Origin: Castellaniella sp035707805
Lineage (GTDB): Bacteria; Pseudomonadota; Gammaproteobacteria; Burkholderiales; Burkholderiaceae_B
Direction of reading: 5' to 3'
Assembly (NCBI GenBank): GCA_035707805.1
Contig: DASSTS010000050.1
Location: 1-64,000, forward strand
DNA length: 64,000 bases
The notes under the pieces are model-generated. The model ran no database searches. It was not told where the DNA came from and saw only the letters and a list, made by a program, of their open reading frames with translations. Of this stretch, positions 25,326-33,899 are shown one piece after another; the first letter of the stretch is position 1, and each line of letters begins with the position of its first letter. The position numbers and the translations under genes were made by a program.

Positions 25326-27476
25326 ATGTCCTCGCCTGCCAACACCCTGCCGTCCGCGCCAGCCGCCCAGCCCGGGACTCCGTTCATGCGGACGCCGAAC
25401 CTGGCCGAGCCCGACACCGGCCGGCTGCGGGCCTCCATCCGGCAGTATTTCCTGGAGACCTTCGACCGCTACGAATCGCTGTTCGAGTGCCTGTCGGGAG
25501 ACGAGGCCTATTTCGTCAAGCCGATCACGCTGCGCCATCCGCTGATCTTCTATTTCGGCCATACCGCGACCTTCTTCGTCAACAAGATGCTGCTGACCCG
25601 CCTGGTCGGCCGGCGGCTGGACCAGCGCCTGGAATCGATCTTCGCCGTGGGCGTCGACGAAATGAGCTGGGACGACCTGGACGAGCGCAACTACCGCTGG
25701 CCGTCGGTGGCCGAGGTCCGCGCCTACCGCGAACGCGTGCGGGCGCTGGTCTGCGAGGTCATCGACCAGGCGCCGCTGCAGTCCCCCATCGACTGGCAGA
25801 ATCCCTGGTGGGCCATCATCATGGGCATCGAGCACGAGCGCATCCATCTCGAGACCTCCTCGGTCCTGATCCGCCAGCACGCCCTGGCGCACGTCCAGCC
25901 GTCGCCCGCCTGGGAACCGCAGGCCGACGACGGCGCCCCCGCCCCGGACAACGCCCCCGTGAGGGTAGCGGCCGGAACGGTCCGGGTCGGCAAGGCCTTT
26001 TCCGATCCCCAGTACGGATGGGACAACGAATACGGCCAGCACGAGGCGCAGGTCGAATCCTTCCAGGCCAGCCGCTACCTGGTCAGCAATCAGGAATTCC
26101 TGGCCTTCGTCGAGGCGGGCGGCTACCGCAACCACCGCGACTGGACCGAGGAAGGCCGCGACTGGCTGGCATTCAGCCAGGCCGAACACCCGACTTTCTG
26201 GGTCAAGAAGACCCAGGGCTGGTACCTGCGCCTGATGACCCGGGAAATCCCGATGCCATGGTCCTGGCCGGTCGAGGTCAACTACCTGGAAGCCAAGGCC
26301 TTCTGCAACTGGAAGGCCGCCGAGACCGGCCAGCCGGTACGCCTGCCCACCGAGGACGAGTGGTACCGGCTGTACGACGAGGCCGGACTCAGCGACCCCG
26401 GCGACCAGCCCTGCGCGGCCAACCTGCACCTGGACCATGGCGCCTCGTCCTGCCCGGTCGACCGGCATGCGCACGGCGACTGGTTCGACGTCGTGGGCAA
26501 CGTCTGGCAATGGACGGAAACGCCTACCTATCCCTTCAACGGATTCGACGTCCACCCGATCTACGACGACTTCACGACCCCGACCTTCGACGGCCGGCAC
26601 AACCTGATCAAGGGCGGCTCGTGGATCGCCTGCGGCAACGAGGCAGTCCGCGCTTCGCGCTACGCCTTCCGGCGCCACTTCTTCCAGCACGCCGGTTTCC
26701 GCTACGTCATTTCCCATGCGCCGGCCGAGGCCCCGGCGGCCTACTACGAGACGGACAAGCTGATGTCCGAATACGCCGAGTTCCACTACGGCGACCGCTA
26801 TTTCGACGTGCCGAATTTCTCACAGGCCCTGGCGCGGCATGCCATCGCCGCGATGGACGGGCGTCCCCGGCGCCGCGCCCTCGACCTGGGCTGCGCGTCC
26901 GGCCGGGCGAGCTTCGAACTGGCGCAGGCCTTCGAGCACGTCACGGGCGTGGATTTCTCGGCCCGCTTCATCAACCAGGGCGTTCAGCTCGTCCAGACGG
27001 GCCAGTTGCGCTACACCCTGGCCGACGAGGGCGAGCTGGTGTCCTACAAGACCCGCCGCCTGGCGGACCTGGGATTGCAGGACACGGTCGGCCGGGTCGA
27101 CTTCTACCAGGGCGATGCCTGCAACCTCAAGCCCCAGCTCAAGGACTACGACCTGGTGCTGGCCGCCAACCTGATCGACCGCCTGTACGATCCGGCGCGC
27201 TTCCTGGACCTGATCCACGAGCGCATCGTCAGCGGCGGCCTGCTGGTGATCGCCTCGCCCTATACCTGGCTCGAGGAACACACCCCCCGCCAGGCCTGGA
27301 TCGGCGGCTTCAAGAAGGACGCGGAAAACCACACCACGCTCGACGGGCTGCACGAGCACCTGGACGCGCATTTCCGGCGGATCGGCGAACCGGTGAACGT
27401 GCCCTTCGTCATCCGCGAGACGCGGCGCAAGTTCCAGCACACGTTGTCGGAAATGACGATCTGGGAACGGCGCTGA
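25326..27476 (+). CDS. ovoA: 5-histidylcysteine sulfoxide synthase / methyltransferase, ovothiol biosynthesis
   Basis: OvoA joins cysteine to the C5 position of histidine using oxygen and a non-heme iron; its methyltransferase domain then acts on the mercaptohistidine. 716 residues, the usual length. The N-terminal DinB-like part carries the iron motif HX3HXE (H170, H174, E176 in EHERIHLETSS). The middle is a formylglycine-generating-enzyme-like domain (WDNEYGQHEAQVESFQASRY to GGSWIACGNEAVRASRYAFR). The C-terminal domain has the SAM motif ALDLGCASGRASFELA near residue 518. I chose ATG 25326; starts at 25242 or 25203 are possible. The length and the C-terminal methyltransferase favour OvoA over EgtB. 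OvoB, the sulfoxide lyase, is not in the window. Confidence 0.93.
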   Translation: MSSPANTLPSAPAAQPGTPFMRTPNLAEPDTGRLRASIRQYFLETFDRYESLFECLSGDEAYFVKPITLRHPLIFYFGHTATFFVNKMLLTRLVGRRLDQRLESIFAVGVDEMSWDDLDERNYRWPSVAEVRAYRERVRALVCEVIDQAPLQSPIDWQNPWWAIIMGIEHERIHLETSSVLIRQHALAHVQPSPAWEPQADDGAPAPDNAPVRVAAGTVRVGKAFSDPQYGWDNEYGQHEAQVESFQASRYLVSNQEFLAFVEAGGYRNHRDWTEEGRDWLAFSQAEHPTFWVKKTQGWYLRLMTREIPMPWSWPVEVNYLEAKAFCNWKAAETGQPVRLPTEDEWYRLYDEAGLSDPGDQPCAANLHLDHGASSCPVDRHAHGDWFDVVGNVWQWTETPTYPFNGFDVHPIYDDFTTPTFDGRHNLIKGGSWIACGNEAVRASRYAFRRHFFQHAGFRYVISHAPAEAPAAYYETDKLMSEYAEFHYGDRYFDVPNFSQALARHAIAAMDGRPRRRALDLGCASGRASFELAQAFEHVTGVDFSARFINQGVQLVQTGQLRYTLADEGELVSYKTRRLADLGLQDTVGRVDFYQGDACNLKPQLKDYDLVLAANLIDRLYDPARFLDLIHERIVSGGLLVIASPYTWLEEHTPRQAWIGGFKKDAENHTTLDGLHEHLDAHFRRIGEPVNVPFVIRETRRKFQHTLSEMTIWERR

Positions 27477-27521
27477 GCCTGCCGCGGGACGCCAGAGCCT
27501 GAGGCCCGGCCGGCCGCCCGC

Positions 27522-30371
27522 TCAGCCGCCCGCGGCCGCGCCGCGCTGCCGGACGTAGGCGGCAAAGGCCTCGGCCTGCAGCGGCCGGCTGTAGTAGTAG
27601 CCCTGGGCCTCCTCGCAGCCGTTGGCGCGCAGGAATTCCTGCTGCTCCAGGGTTTCCACGCCTTCGGCGATGGTGCGCAGCCCCAGGCTGCGCGACAGCT
27701 GGATGATGGCCGCGGCAATGGCCTGGTCGTCGGGATCCCGGTTGATGTCGCGCACGAAGGACTGGTCGATCTTCAGCTTGTGCAGCCGGAACCGTTTCAG
27801 GTAGCTCAACGAAGAATAGCCGGTGCCGAAATCGTCGATGGCGAACTGCACGCCAAAGCGGGAGAGCTCCTCCATCCGCTGGGCGGCGGCCTCCGGCGCC
27901 TTCATGGCGACCGCCTCGGTCAGTTCCAGTTCGAGCCATTGCGCCGGCACGCCGGCCTCCTCCAGGATCGCGCGGATCCGCTCCAGCAGATCGGGGCGGT
28001 TGAACTGTACCGCCGAGAGGTTCACCGCAATGCGCAGTTCCTGCATGCCCTCGTCCCGCCAGCGGCGCAGCTGCTGCATGGCGGTGCGCAGCACCCAGTC
28101 GCCGATGGCGACGATCAGGCCGCTCGCCTCGGCGATCGGGATGAACTCGCTGGGCGGCACCCGCCCCCACTGGGGCGACTCCCAGCGCAGCAGGGCTTCG
28201 GCCCCGAGGATCCGGCCGTCCCGGAAGGACACCTGCGGCTGGTACACCAGGAACAGCTCGCCGTTCTGGATGGCCTGTTTCAGGCCGTTGACCAGCACGA
28301 GCTCGCGGCTGACATGCGCCTGCATCTCGCGGGTGAAGAATCCCACGCAGTGCCGGCCTTCGCTCTTGGCGCGGTACATCGCGGTCTCGGCATGCTTGAG
28401 CAGCACGTCGAAGTCCGTCGCGTCCTGGGGATACAGGGCGACGCCGATGGACGCCGAGGTATAGATGTCCTGCTCGGCCAGGCGCAGGGAGCGGTAGATC
28501 GTCTGCAGCAGGCCGTCGGCCTGGGCGCCCGCCGCCTGCCGGCCCGCGCCGGGCAGCACCGCGACGAAATCGTCGCCGGAATAGCGCGCCAGCGAGGCGG
28601 CTTCGGGCAGCTGCTTGCGGATGCGTTGCGCCACCTCCTGCAGCAGGGCGTCGCCGACGTGGTGGCCGAGCGAATCGTTGACGGCCTTGAAGTGGTCCAG
28701 GTCTATCCACAGCACCGCCAGCGGCCCGCCCTGGTCGATGGCCGCCTGGCACTGGTCGCGCAGCAGCAGGCGGTTGGGCAGGCCGGTCAGCTGGTCGTAG
28801 TGCGAGAGCGAGCGGATGCGCTCGGCCGAGCGCCGGTTCTCGGTGACGTCCTCGTTGTGGGCCAGGTAGTTGGTAACCTCGCCCTGCGCGTTGCGCACCG
28901 GATAGATCAGGACGGACTCGATGTATTCCCGGCCGCTCTTGCTGAGATTGACCCATTCCCCCCGCCACGCCCTGCCCTGCGCGAGCTGGGCCCACATGGC
29001 GCGATACGTGGTGGCCGGCGTGCGGCCGGGCTTGAGGCGGCGCAGGTTGCGTCCCAGCACTTCCCGGGCGGCATAGCCGCTCACGCGCGTGAAGGCGTCG
29101 TTCACGAACTCGATGCGCGCATGGCGGTCGGTGATGATGATGGATTCCGGACTCTGCACGACCGCCGTCGACAGCGTGCGCAGGGCCTGTTCGCTCTTCA
29201 CGCGGTCCGTGATGTCGCGCGAGATCACCGCGAATTCCGGCGCATGGCCGGCGGGCACGCTCTTGCGCGCCACCGACAGCTCGAAATGCCGGTCCTCGCC
29301 GTTCAGATGCAGGGTGATGACCTTGCCCCGTGACTGGCCCTGGCGCGAGGCCTCCAGCAGCGCCTCCACCACGATCCGGCTGTCGCGCGGCGACATGGCG
29401 TCATGCACCGACATGCCCAGCAGGCGCTCCGCGGGCAGCGACAGGTCCTCGGGATGGCTGGTATGCACGCCCAGGTAACGCCCATGGACGTCCATGTCGA
29501 ACACCAGGTCCGGCAGGGCGTCCAGCGTCGCGCGCAGCTGCTCGCGGGATTCCTGGAGCAGCGCGTATGGATGCTGGACCGCCTCGGTGAACACCGCGCG
29601 GTACAGGAAGATGTAGGCGACGACCTTGTACAGGTGGCCGAACAGGATGTAGCCATCGTTCACCCGCGAATACAGGGTCAGGAAGAACTCGCTTTGCGCC
29701 ATGACGCAGGCCGCCACGAAGAGATCGCCGGCGTTGAAATGTTTGGGCAGGCGCATGCGCCGCAGGAACAGGACGGCCGCCGCCAGGTACAGCGCGATCA
29801 GGACGTATTCCGCCGAGATCTTGAAGGACGTCAGCCCGACGCCGGGCAGGAAGGTACGGGGCAGCCACGACGGCGCCTCGAAATACACGATGCAGGCGCC
29901 CGCCACCAGCAGCAGGACCGCCGGGACCTGGACGTGGAAGGGCGCCCAGGCGTGCCGGTCATGCCAGGGAATCCATCCCGCCGCCAGCAGCCCCAGCGCG
30001 CCCACCAGGCGCGCCAGCAGCCAGAAATAGATCGCCTTTTCCGCGTCGTTGGGCGTGATGAACGGGGGCATGCCCGGATAGCTCAGCAGATGCAGGAAAT
30101 CCAGCAGCGCGACGCCCATGAAGGTGCTGCCCAGCAGCACCAGGGTACGCGGCAACGCCTCGCGGCGGCTGCTCCAGATCACGGCGAAGATCAGGGCGGC
30201 CGTGACCACCGACAGCATCTCCACCACGACGTGCAACGACAGATAGTGCGCCACGTGATGGAACGCGGGCGGGACCGACAAGGTGCCCACCAGGACCAGC
30301 AGCACCAGCAACATGCTGACCGCGCGCAGCGCTCGGCGGAAGTCCGCCTGGTAGCTTGGATGGATCAACAT
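27522..30371 (-). CDS. MASE3-PAS-PAS-GGDEF-EAL cyclic-di-GMP protein
   Basis: A membrane protein of about 949 residues. The N-terminal 245 residues form a MASE3-type sensor with about seven helices. Two PAS domains follow (about 270-390 and 405-510, both ending in an RDITDRVK or NEDVTENRR linker), then GGDEF (about 525-685) and EAL (about 700-945). The cyclase motif is degenerate: ARYSGDDF, without an I-site. The EAL domain looks complete (GAEALLRW, NLSAVQF, ELTEAV, DDFGTGYSSL, KIDQSFV, EGVET). The protein is therefore probably a phosphodiesterase, perhaps GTP-activated. I took ATG 30371; a TTG at 30419 would add 16 residues before the first helix. Confidence 0.92.
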   Translation of the reverse strand: MLIHPSYQADFRRALRAVSMLLVLLVLVGTLSVPPAFHHVAHYLSLHVVVEMLSVVTAALIFAVIWSSRREALPRTLVLLGSTFMGVALLDFLHLLSYPGMPPFITPNDAEKAIYFWLLARLVGALGLLAAGWIPWHDRHAWAPFHVQVPAVLLLVAGACIVYFEAPSWLPRTFLPGVGLTSFKISAEYVLIALYLAAAVLFLRRMRLPKHFNAGDLFVAACVMAQSEFFLTLYSRVNDGYILFGHLYKVVAYIFLYRAVFTEAVQHPYALLQESREQLRATLDALPDLVFDMDVHGRYLGVHTSHPEDLSLPAERLLGMSVHDAMSPRDSRIVVEALLEASRQGQSRGKVITLHLNGEDRHFELSVARKSVPAGHAPEFAVISRDITDRVKSEQALRTLSTAVVQSPESIIITDRHARIEFVNDAFTRVSGYAAREVLGRNLRRLKPGRTPATTYRAMWAQLAQGRAWRGEWVNLSKSGREYIESVLIYPVRNAQGEVTNYLAHNEDVTENRRSAERIRSLSHYDQLTGLPNRLLLRDQCQAAIDQGGPLAVLWIDLDHFKAVNDSLGHHVGDALLQEVAQRIRKQLPEAASLARYSGDDFVAVLPGAGRQAAGAQADGLLQTIYRSLRLAEQDIYTSASIGVALYPQDATDFDVLLKHAETAMYRAKSEGRHCVGFFTREMQAHVSRELVLVNGLKQAIQNGELFLVYQPQVSFRDGRILGAEALLRWESPQWGRVPPSEFIPIAEASGLIVAIGDWVLRTAMQQLRRWRDEGMQELRIAVNLSAVQFNRPDLLERIRAILEEAGVPAQWLELELTEAVAMKAPEAAAQRMEELSRFGVQFAIDDFGTGYSSLSYLKRFRLHKLKIDQSFVRDINRDPDDQAIAAAIIQLSRSLGLRTIAEGVETLEQQEFLRANGCEEAQGYYYSRPLQAEAFAAYVRQRGAAAGG

Positions 30372-30514
30372 GGTTGCCGGTGGTGAGACATGGGGCCAAT
30401 GTACTGGCGGCCTTTGCAACTGGCAAGCGCCGGACGGCGTCCTGCCCGGCCCGCCGGCCGCCCCCGGAAAATCACGATATAACCGGCCACCATATGCTTA
30501 AAGGCTGAAAAGCT

Positions 30515-30543
30515 TTGCAGGCCGGAAATCGCGCCATTAGAAT
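30515..30543 (+). promoter_or_regulatory. Sigma-70 promoter of the cystine-type ABC operon
   Basis: TTGCAG (30515-30520), a 17-base spacer and TAGAAT (30538-30543) form a good vegetative promoter in an AT-rich patch. It predicts a leader of about 54 bases before the binding-protein gene. The leader contains CATATAAC and TATAAAAC stretches that could hold an operator, but I cannot name one. Confidence 0.6.
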
Positions 30544-30603
30544 GAAAACCTATAAAACTCGTGTTTCATATAACAACACCACTGGATTACCGAGGCCTGC
30601 TTC

Positions 30604-31401
30604 ATGAAAAAATTCCCCGCTCTCGTTCTTGCCGCGCTGCTGCCCCTGATGTCCGCCGCGCCCGCCGCCCAGGCGGCGACCGACGACCTGGCCGCCATAC
30701 AGAAGGCCGGCGTGATCCGCATCGGAACGGAAGGCACCTACGCGCCGTTCTCCTTCCACAACCCCAAAGACAACGCGCTGGTGGGATTCGACGTGGACAT
30801 CGGCCGCGCCATCGCCAAGCAGCTGGGCGTCAAGGCGGAATTCGTGGAAGGCAAGTGGGACGGCCTGATCGCGGGCCTGAACGTGAACCGCTACGACGTC
30901 GTCATCAACCAGGTGGGCATCACGCCCGAACGCCAGGCCAAGTACGATTTCTCCAAGCCCTACATCTCTTCGGCCGCGGCGCTGATCGTGGGTGACGGCA
31001 ACACCGAGATCCATACGTTCAAGGATCTCAAGGGCAAGCGTTCCGCCAACACCATCACCAGCAATTTCGGCAAACTGGCCCAAAGCTACGGCGCCGAGGT
31101 GGTGCCGGTGCAGGGCTTCAACGACGCCATCGCGCTGCTCACCTCGGGCCGGGTGGACGCGACCGTCAACGACGAGCTGTCCTTCCTGGACTTCAAGAAA
31201 CAGCAGCCCAAGGCCAAGGTCAAGGTCGTCGCCACGGACGACAGCGCCGAATTCAGCCGCTCGGGCGTGCTGATGCGCAAGGACCAGCCGGCCCTCAAGG
31301 CCGCGGTCGACAAGGCGATCGACGCCATCCGCGCCGACGGCACCTACAAGACCATCTCGGAACGCTACTTCGGCACCGACCTGTCCTCCAAGATCCGATG
31401 A
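30604..31401 (+). CDS. Cystine-type ABC importer substrate-binding protein
   Basis: A 265-residue periplasmic amino-acid-binding protein of family 3. The signal peptide ends PAAQA before ATDD. The ligand-binding core reads RIGTEGTYAPFSFHNP, LVGFDVDIGRAIAK, KWDGLIAGLNVNRYDVVINQ and ERQAKYDFSKPY, closest by eye to the cystine-binding FliY/TcyA group. GAGG lies 7 bases before ATG. First gene of a three-gene importer. The amino acid specificity is inferred from these segments only. Confidence 0.88.
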   Translation: MKKFPALVLAALLPLMSAAPAAQAATDDLAAIQKAGVIRIGTEGTYAPFSFHNPKDNALVGFDVDIGRAIAKQLGVKAEFVEGKWDGLIAGLNVNRYDVVINQVGITPERQAKYDFSKPYISSAAALIVGDGNTEIHTFKDLKGKRSANTITSNFGKLAQSYGAEVVPVQGFNDAIALLTSGRVDATVNDELSFLDFKKQQPKAKVKVVATDDSAEFSRSGVLMRKDQPALKAAVDKAIDAIRADGTYKTISERYFGTDLSSKIR

Positions 31402-31449
31402 CGGCGGCTTTCGCCGGACATTCGACGCGATCGACAGGGAGCGCCTGAC

Positions 31450-32130
31450 GTGCCGGACTGGTTGCAATTGATGATGGATTCCCTCTGGCCGCTGCTGGTC
31501 GGAGGGATCAAGTTCACCGTGCCGCTGGCGATCCTGTCGTTCCTGGCCGGGCTGGCGCTGGCCTTCCTGGCGGCCGTCGCCCGGCTGTTCGGGCCCGCGC
31601 CGCTGGTCTCCGTGGTGCGTTTCTACATCTGGCTGATCCGGGGCACGCCGCTGTTGGTCCAGCTGTTCGTGATCTTCTACGGCCTGCCCAGCATCGGCTT
31701 CGTGCTCGATCCGCTGCCGGCGGCACTGATCGGATTCTCGCTGAACGTGGGGGCCTACAACGCCGAAGTCATCCGCGGCGCGATCGAGGCCATTCCCCGC
31801 GGCCAGTGGGATGCCGCCTATTCGCTCAGCATGACCCGCGCCCAGGCCCTGCGCCGCACCATCCTGCCGCAGGCGGCGCGGGTGGCGGTCCCGCCCCTGG
31901 CCAATTCCTTCATCGCGCTGGTCAAAGACACTTCGCTTGCGGCGGTCATCACGGTGCCGGAAATCTTCCAGGCGGCGCAGCGCATCGCCTCGGTCACCTA
32001 CGAGCCCCTGATCCTGTACGTCGAGGCCGCCCTGATCTACCTGCTGCTGTGCACCGCGCTGTCGGCGGCCCAGAACCGCCTGGAACGCCATTTCAGCCAG
32101 CATGCCGTCTTTTCCGAGGGCCAGCGATGA
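31450..32130 (+). CDS. Amino-acid ABC importer permease
   Basis: A 226-residue permease of the HisM/YecS family with five or so membrane helices. The family segment FYIWLIRGTPLLVQLF and the EAA loop GQWDAAYSLSMTRAQALRRT are clear. The start codon is GTG (31450) with AGGGAG upstream. It is the only permease of the operon, so the pore should be a homodimer, as in the E. coli YecS-YecC cystine system. Its stop overlaps the start of the ATPase gene (ATGA). Confidence 0.93.
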   Translation: MPDWLQLMMDSLWPLLVGGIKFTVPLAILSFLAGLALAFLAAVARLFGPAPLVSVVRFYIWLIRGTPLLVQLFVIFYGLPSIGFVLDPLPAALIGFSLNVGAYNAEVIRGAIEAIPRGQWDAAYSLSMTRAQALRRTILPQAARVAVPPLANSFIALVKDTSLAAVITVPEIFQAAQRIASVTYEPLILYVEAALIYLLLCTALSAAQNRLERHFSQHAVFSEGQR

Positions 32131-32870
32131 TCCAGCTGCGCGGAATCCGCAAATCCTTCGGCGGGCATGAGGTCCTCAAGTCCGTCAGCGTCACCATTCC
32201 CGAGGGCCAGGTCACCGCGCTGATCGGCCCCTCGGGCAGCGGCAAGAGCACGCTGCTGCGTTGCGTCAACCTGCTGGAGACTCCGGACGCCGGCACGCTG
32301 TCCATCGGCACGGAGACGCTCGACTTCCAGCCCGGGCGCCACCCCGACCGCCAGGCCGTGCAGCGCATCCGCCAGCAGACCGGCATGGTGTTCCAGAATT
32401 TCCAGCTGTTCCCGCACCAGACCGCCGTCCAGAACGTCATGGAAGGCCTGGTCACGGTCAAGCGCTGGCCCCGCGACCGCGCCCATGCCCGCGCCTGCGA
32501 GCTGCTGGACAAGGTCGGGCTGCGGGAAAAGGCCGATGCCTGGCCTTCCAGCCTGTCGGGCGGCCAGCAGCAACGCGTCGCGATCGCGCGCGCCCTGGCA
32601 CCCGAGCCCCGGGTGCTGCTGTGCGACGAGCCGACCTCCGCCCTGGACCCCGGCCTGGCGGCCGAGGTGGTGGCAGTACTCGGCAAGCTGGCCTCCGAAG
32701 GCATGACCATGCTGATGGCGACCCACGACCTGCGCCTGGCGTTCCAGATCGCCCAGCAGACCGTGTTCCTGGAAGACGGCGCCCTCATCGAATCCGGCCC
32801 GTCGCAATCGCTGTTCCGGAATCCCCGCGACGAGCGGACCCGGCGCTTCGTGGCCACGCTGGGCGCCTGA
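32127..32870 (+). CDS. Amino-acid ABC importer ATP-binding protein
   Basis: A 247-residue ATPase of the GlnQ/YecC type. Walker A GPSGSGKSTLL, Q-loop MVFQNFQLFPHQT, signature LSGGQQQRVAIARAL, Walker B VLLCDEPTSALDP and H-loop MATHDLRLAF are intact. ATG 32127 overlaps the permease stop by four bases, so translation is coupled. Completes a full importer with the two preceding genes. It is convergent with the EamA gene downstream. Confidence 0.95.
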   Translation: MIQLRGIRKSFGGHEVLKSVSVTIPEGQVTALIGPSGSGKSTLLRCVNLLETPDAGTLSIGTETLDFQPGRHPDRQAVQRIRQQTGMVFQNFQLFPHQTAVQNVMEGLVTVKRWPRDRAHARACELLDKVGLREKADAWPSSLSGGQQQRVAIARALAPEPRVLLCDEPTSALDPGLAAEVVAVLGKLASEGMTMLMATHDLRLAFQIAQQTVFLEDGALIESGPSQSLFRNPRDERTRRFVATLGA

Positions 32871-32897
32871 CCGCCGCCCGCCGCGCCCCGCCTGGCC

Positions 32898-33791
32898 TCA
32901 GCGCGCTGGCGCGGAGCCCGCCACCGGCGCCGCGGCGGTGTATTTCGCCCCGGCCACGCAGGCGACGACGAAGGCCGTCACGGCCACCATCACCCCCGTC
33001 ACGGATTCGCCCAACAGCCAGGCGGACAGCAGCAGTCCCAGGAAAGGCTGCAGCAGCTGCAGCTGTCCGACCGCCGCGATGCCGCCCAGGGCCAGCCCCC
33101 GATACCAGAAAATGAAGCCGACCAGCATGCTGAACACGGCGACATAGGCCAGGCCGGCCCAGGCGGAGACGGGCACCCCGGACCAGTCCGCCGGCCTCAG
33201 CGCGAAGGACAGCGGCAGGCTGAGGGGCAGCGACAGCACCAGGACCCAGCAGATCACCTGCCAGCCGCCCAGGCGGCGGGACAGCCGGCCGCCCTCGGCA
33301 TAGCCGTAGCCGCAACTGACGATGGCGCCCATCATCAAGGCATCGGCGCCCAGGGATCCCGAGCCGTCCCGGCTGAGCGCGAAGCCGGCCACCGAGGCGG
33401 CCCCCAGCACGGCGAAGGTCCAGAAGGCCCGAGACGGACGCTCGCCGCCCAGCCAGGTGCCGAAGATGGCGGTCGCCAGCGGCAGCAGGCCGATGAACAC
33501 CAGCGAGTGCGCCGAGGTGATGGTGCGCAAGGCCAGGGCCGTCAGCAGGGGAAAGCCCACGACCACGCCCAGAGCGACCCATGCAAGGGTGAGCCATTCC
33601 GACCGCGTCGGGCGCTGGTTGCGGGTCAGCAGCAGCGCGCCAGCGGCCAGCAGGCCCGCCAGCGCGGCCCGGGCCGCCGTGACGAACAGGGGATCCAGGC
33701 CCAGCACGGCCAGGCGCGTCGCGGGCAGCGACCCGCTGAAGATGGCGACCCCGATCGCCCCGTTGATCCAGCCGCGTGTCGTGACCTGCAT
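32898..33791 (-). CDS. EamA-family (DMT) transporter
   Basis: A 297-residue inner-membrane protein with about ten helices in two EamA repeats (first from GWINGAIGVAIFSGSLPATR, second from GADALMMGAIVSCGYGYAEG). Members export amino acids and related metabolites, but the substrate cannot be read from sequence. It is divergent from a MocR regulator with a repeat operator between them, a common pairing in which the regulator controls the transporter. The start is ATG 33789-33791, with only a weak purine stretch upstream. Confidence 0.88.
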   Translation of the reverse strand: MQVTTRGWINGAIGVAIFSGSLPATRLAVLGLDPLFVTAARAALAGLLAAGALLLTRNQRPTRSEWLTLAWVALGVVVGFPLLTALALRTITSAHSLVFIGLLPLATAIFGTWLGGERPSRAFWTFAVLGAASVAGFALSRDGSGSLGADALMMGAIVSCGYGYAEGGRLSRRLGGWQVICWVLVLSLPLSLPLSFALRPADWSGVPVSAWAGLAYVAVFSMLVGFIFWYRGLALGGIAAVGQLQLLQPFLGLLLSAWLLGESVTGVMVAVTAFVVACVAGAKYTAAAPVAGSAPAR

Positions 33792-33859
33792 TCGTGTTCT
33801 CCGGAAACCCCTGTCCTCACATGCGGACACTATGCCGGCGCCGGCCTGTGTCCGCCAGA

Positions 33860-33890
33860 TACAGTCTGGTACAGTAAAGGAAAACTGTAC
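33860..33890. promoter_or_regulatory. Operator repeats between the EamA gene and the MocR gene
   Basis: TACAGT occurs at 33860-33865 and 33870-33875 as a direct repeat of 10-bp period, and its complement ACTGTA at 33884-33889. The last two form the inverted repeat GTACAGT-N8-ACTGTAC (33869-33890). The cluster lies 10 to 40 bases before the MocR start codon and about 70 bases before the EamA start. MocR-type regulators commonly bind repeats in such divergent gaps, often both direct and inverted, so this is the probable site for the neighbouring regulator. Confidence 0.6.
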
Positions 33891-33899
33891 TGGTGTTTC

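Noticed and set aside
27522..30371. Calling the GGDEF-EAL protein a diguanylate cyclase
   Set aside because: Its cyclase motif is SGDDF without an I-site, while the EAL residues are complete; phosphodiesterase activity is the better guess.
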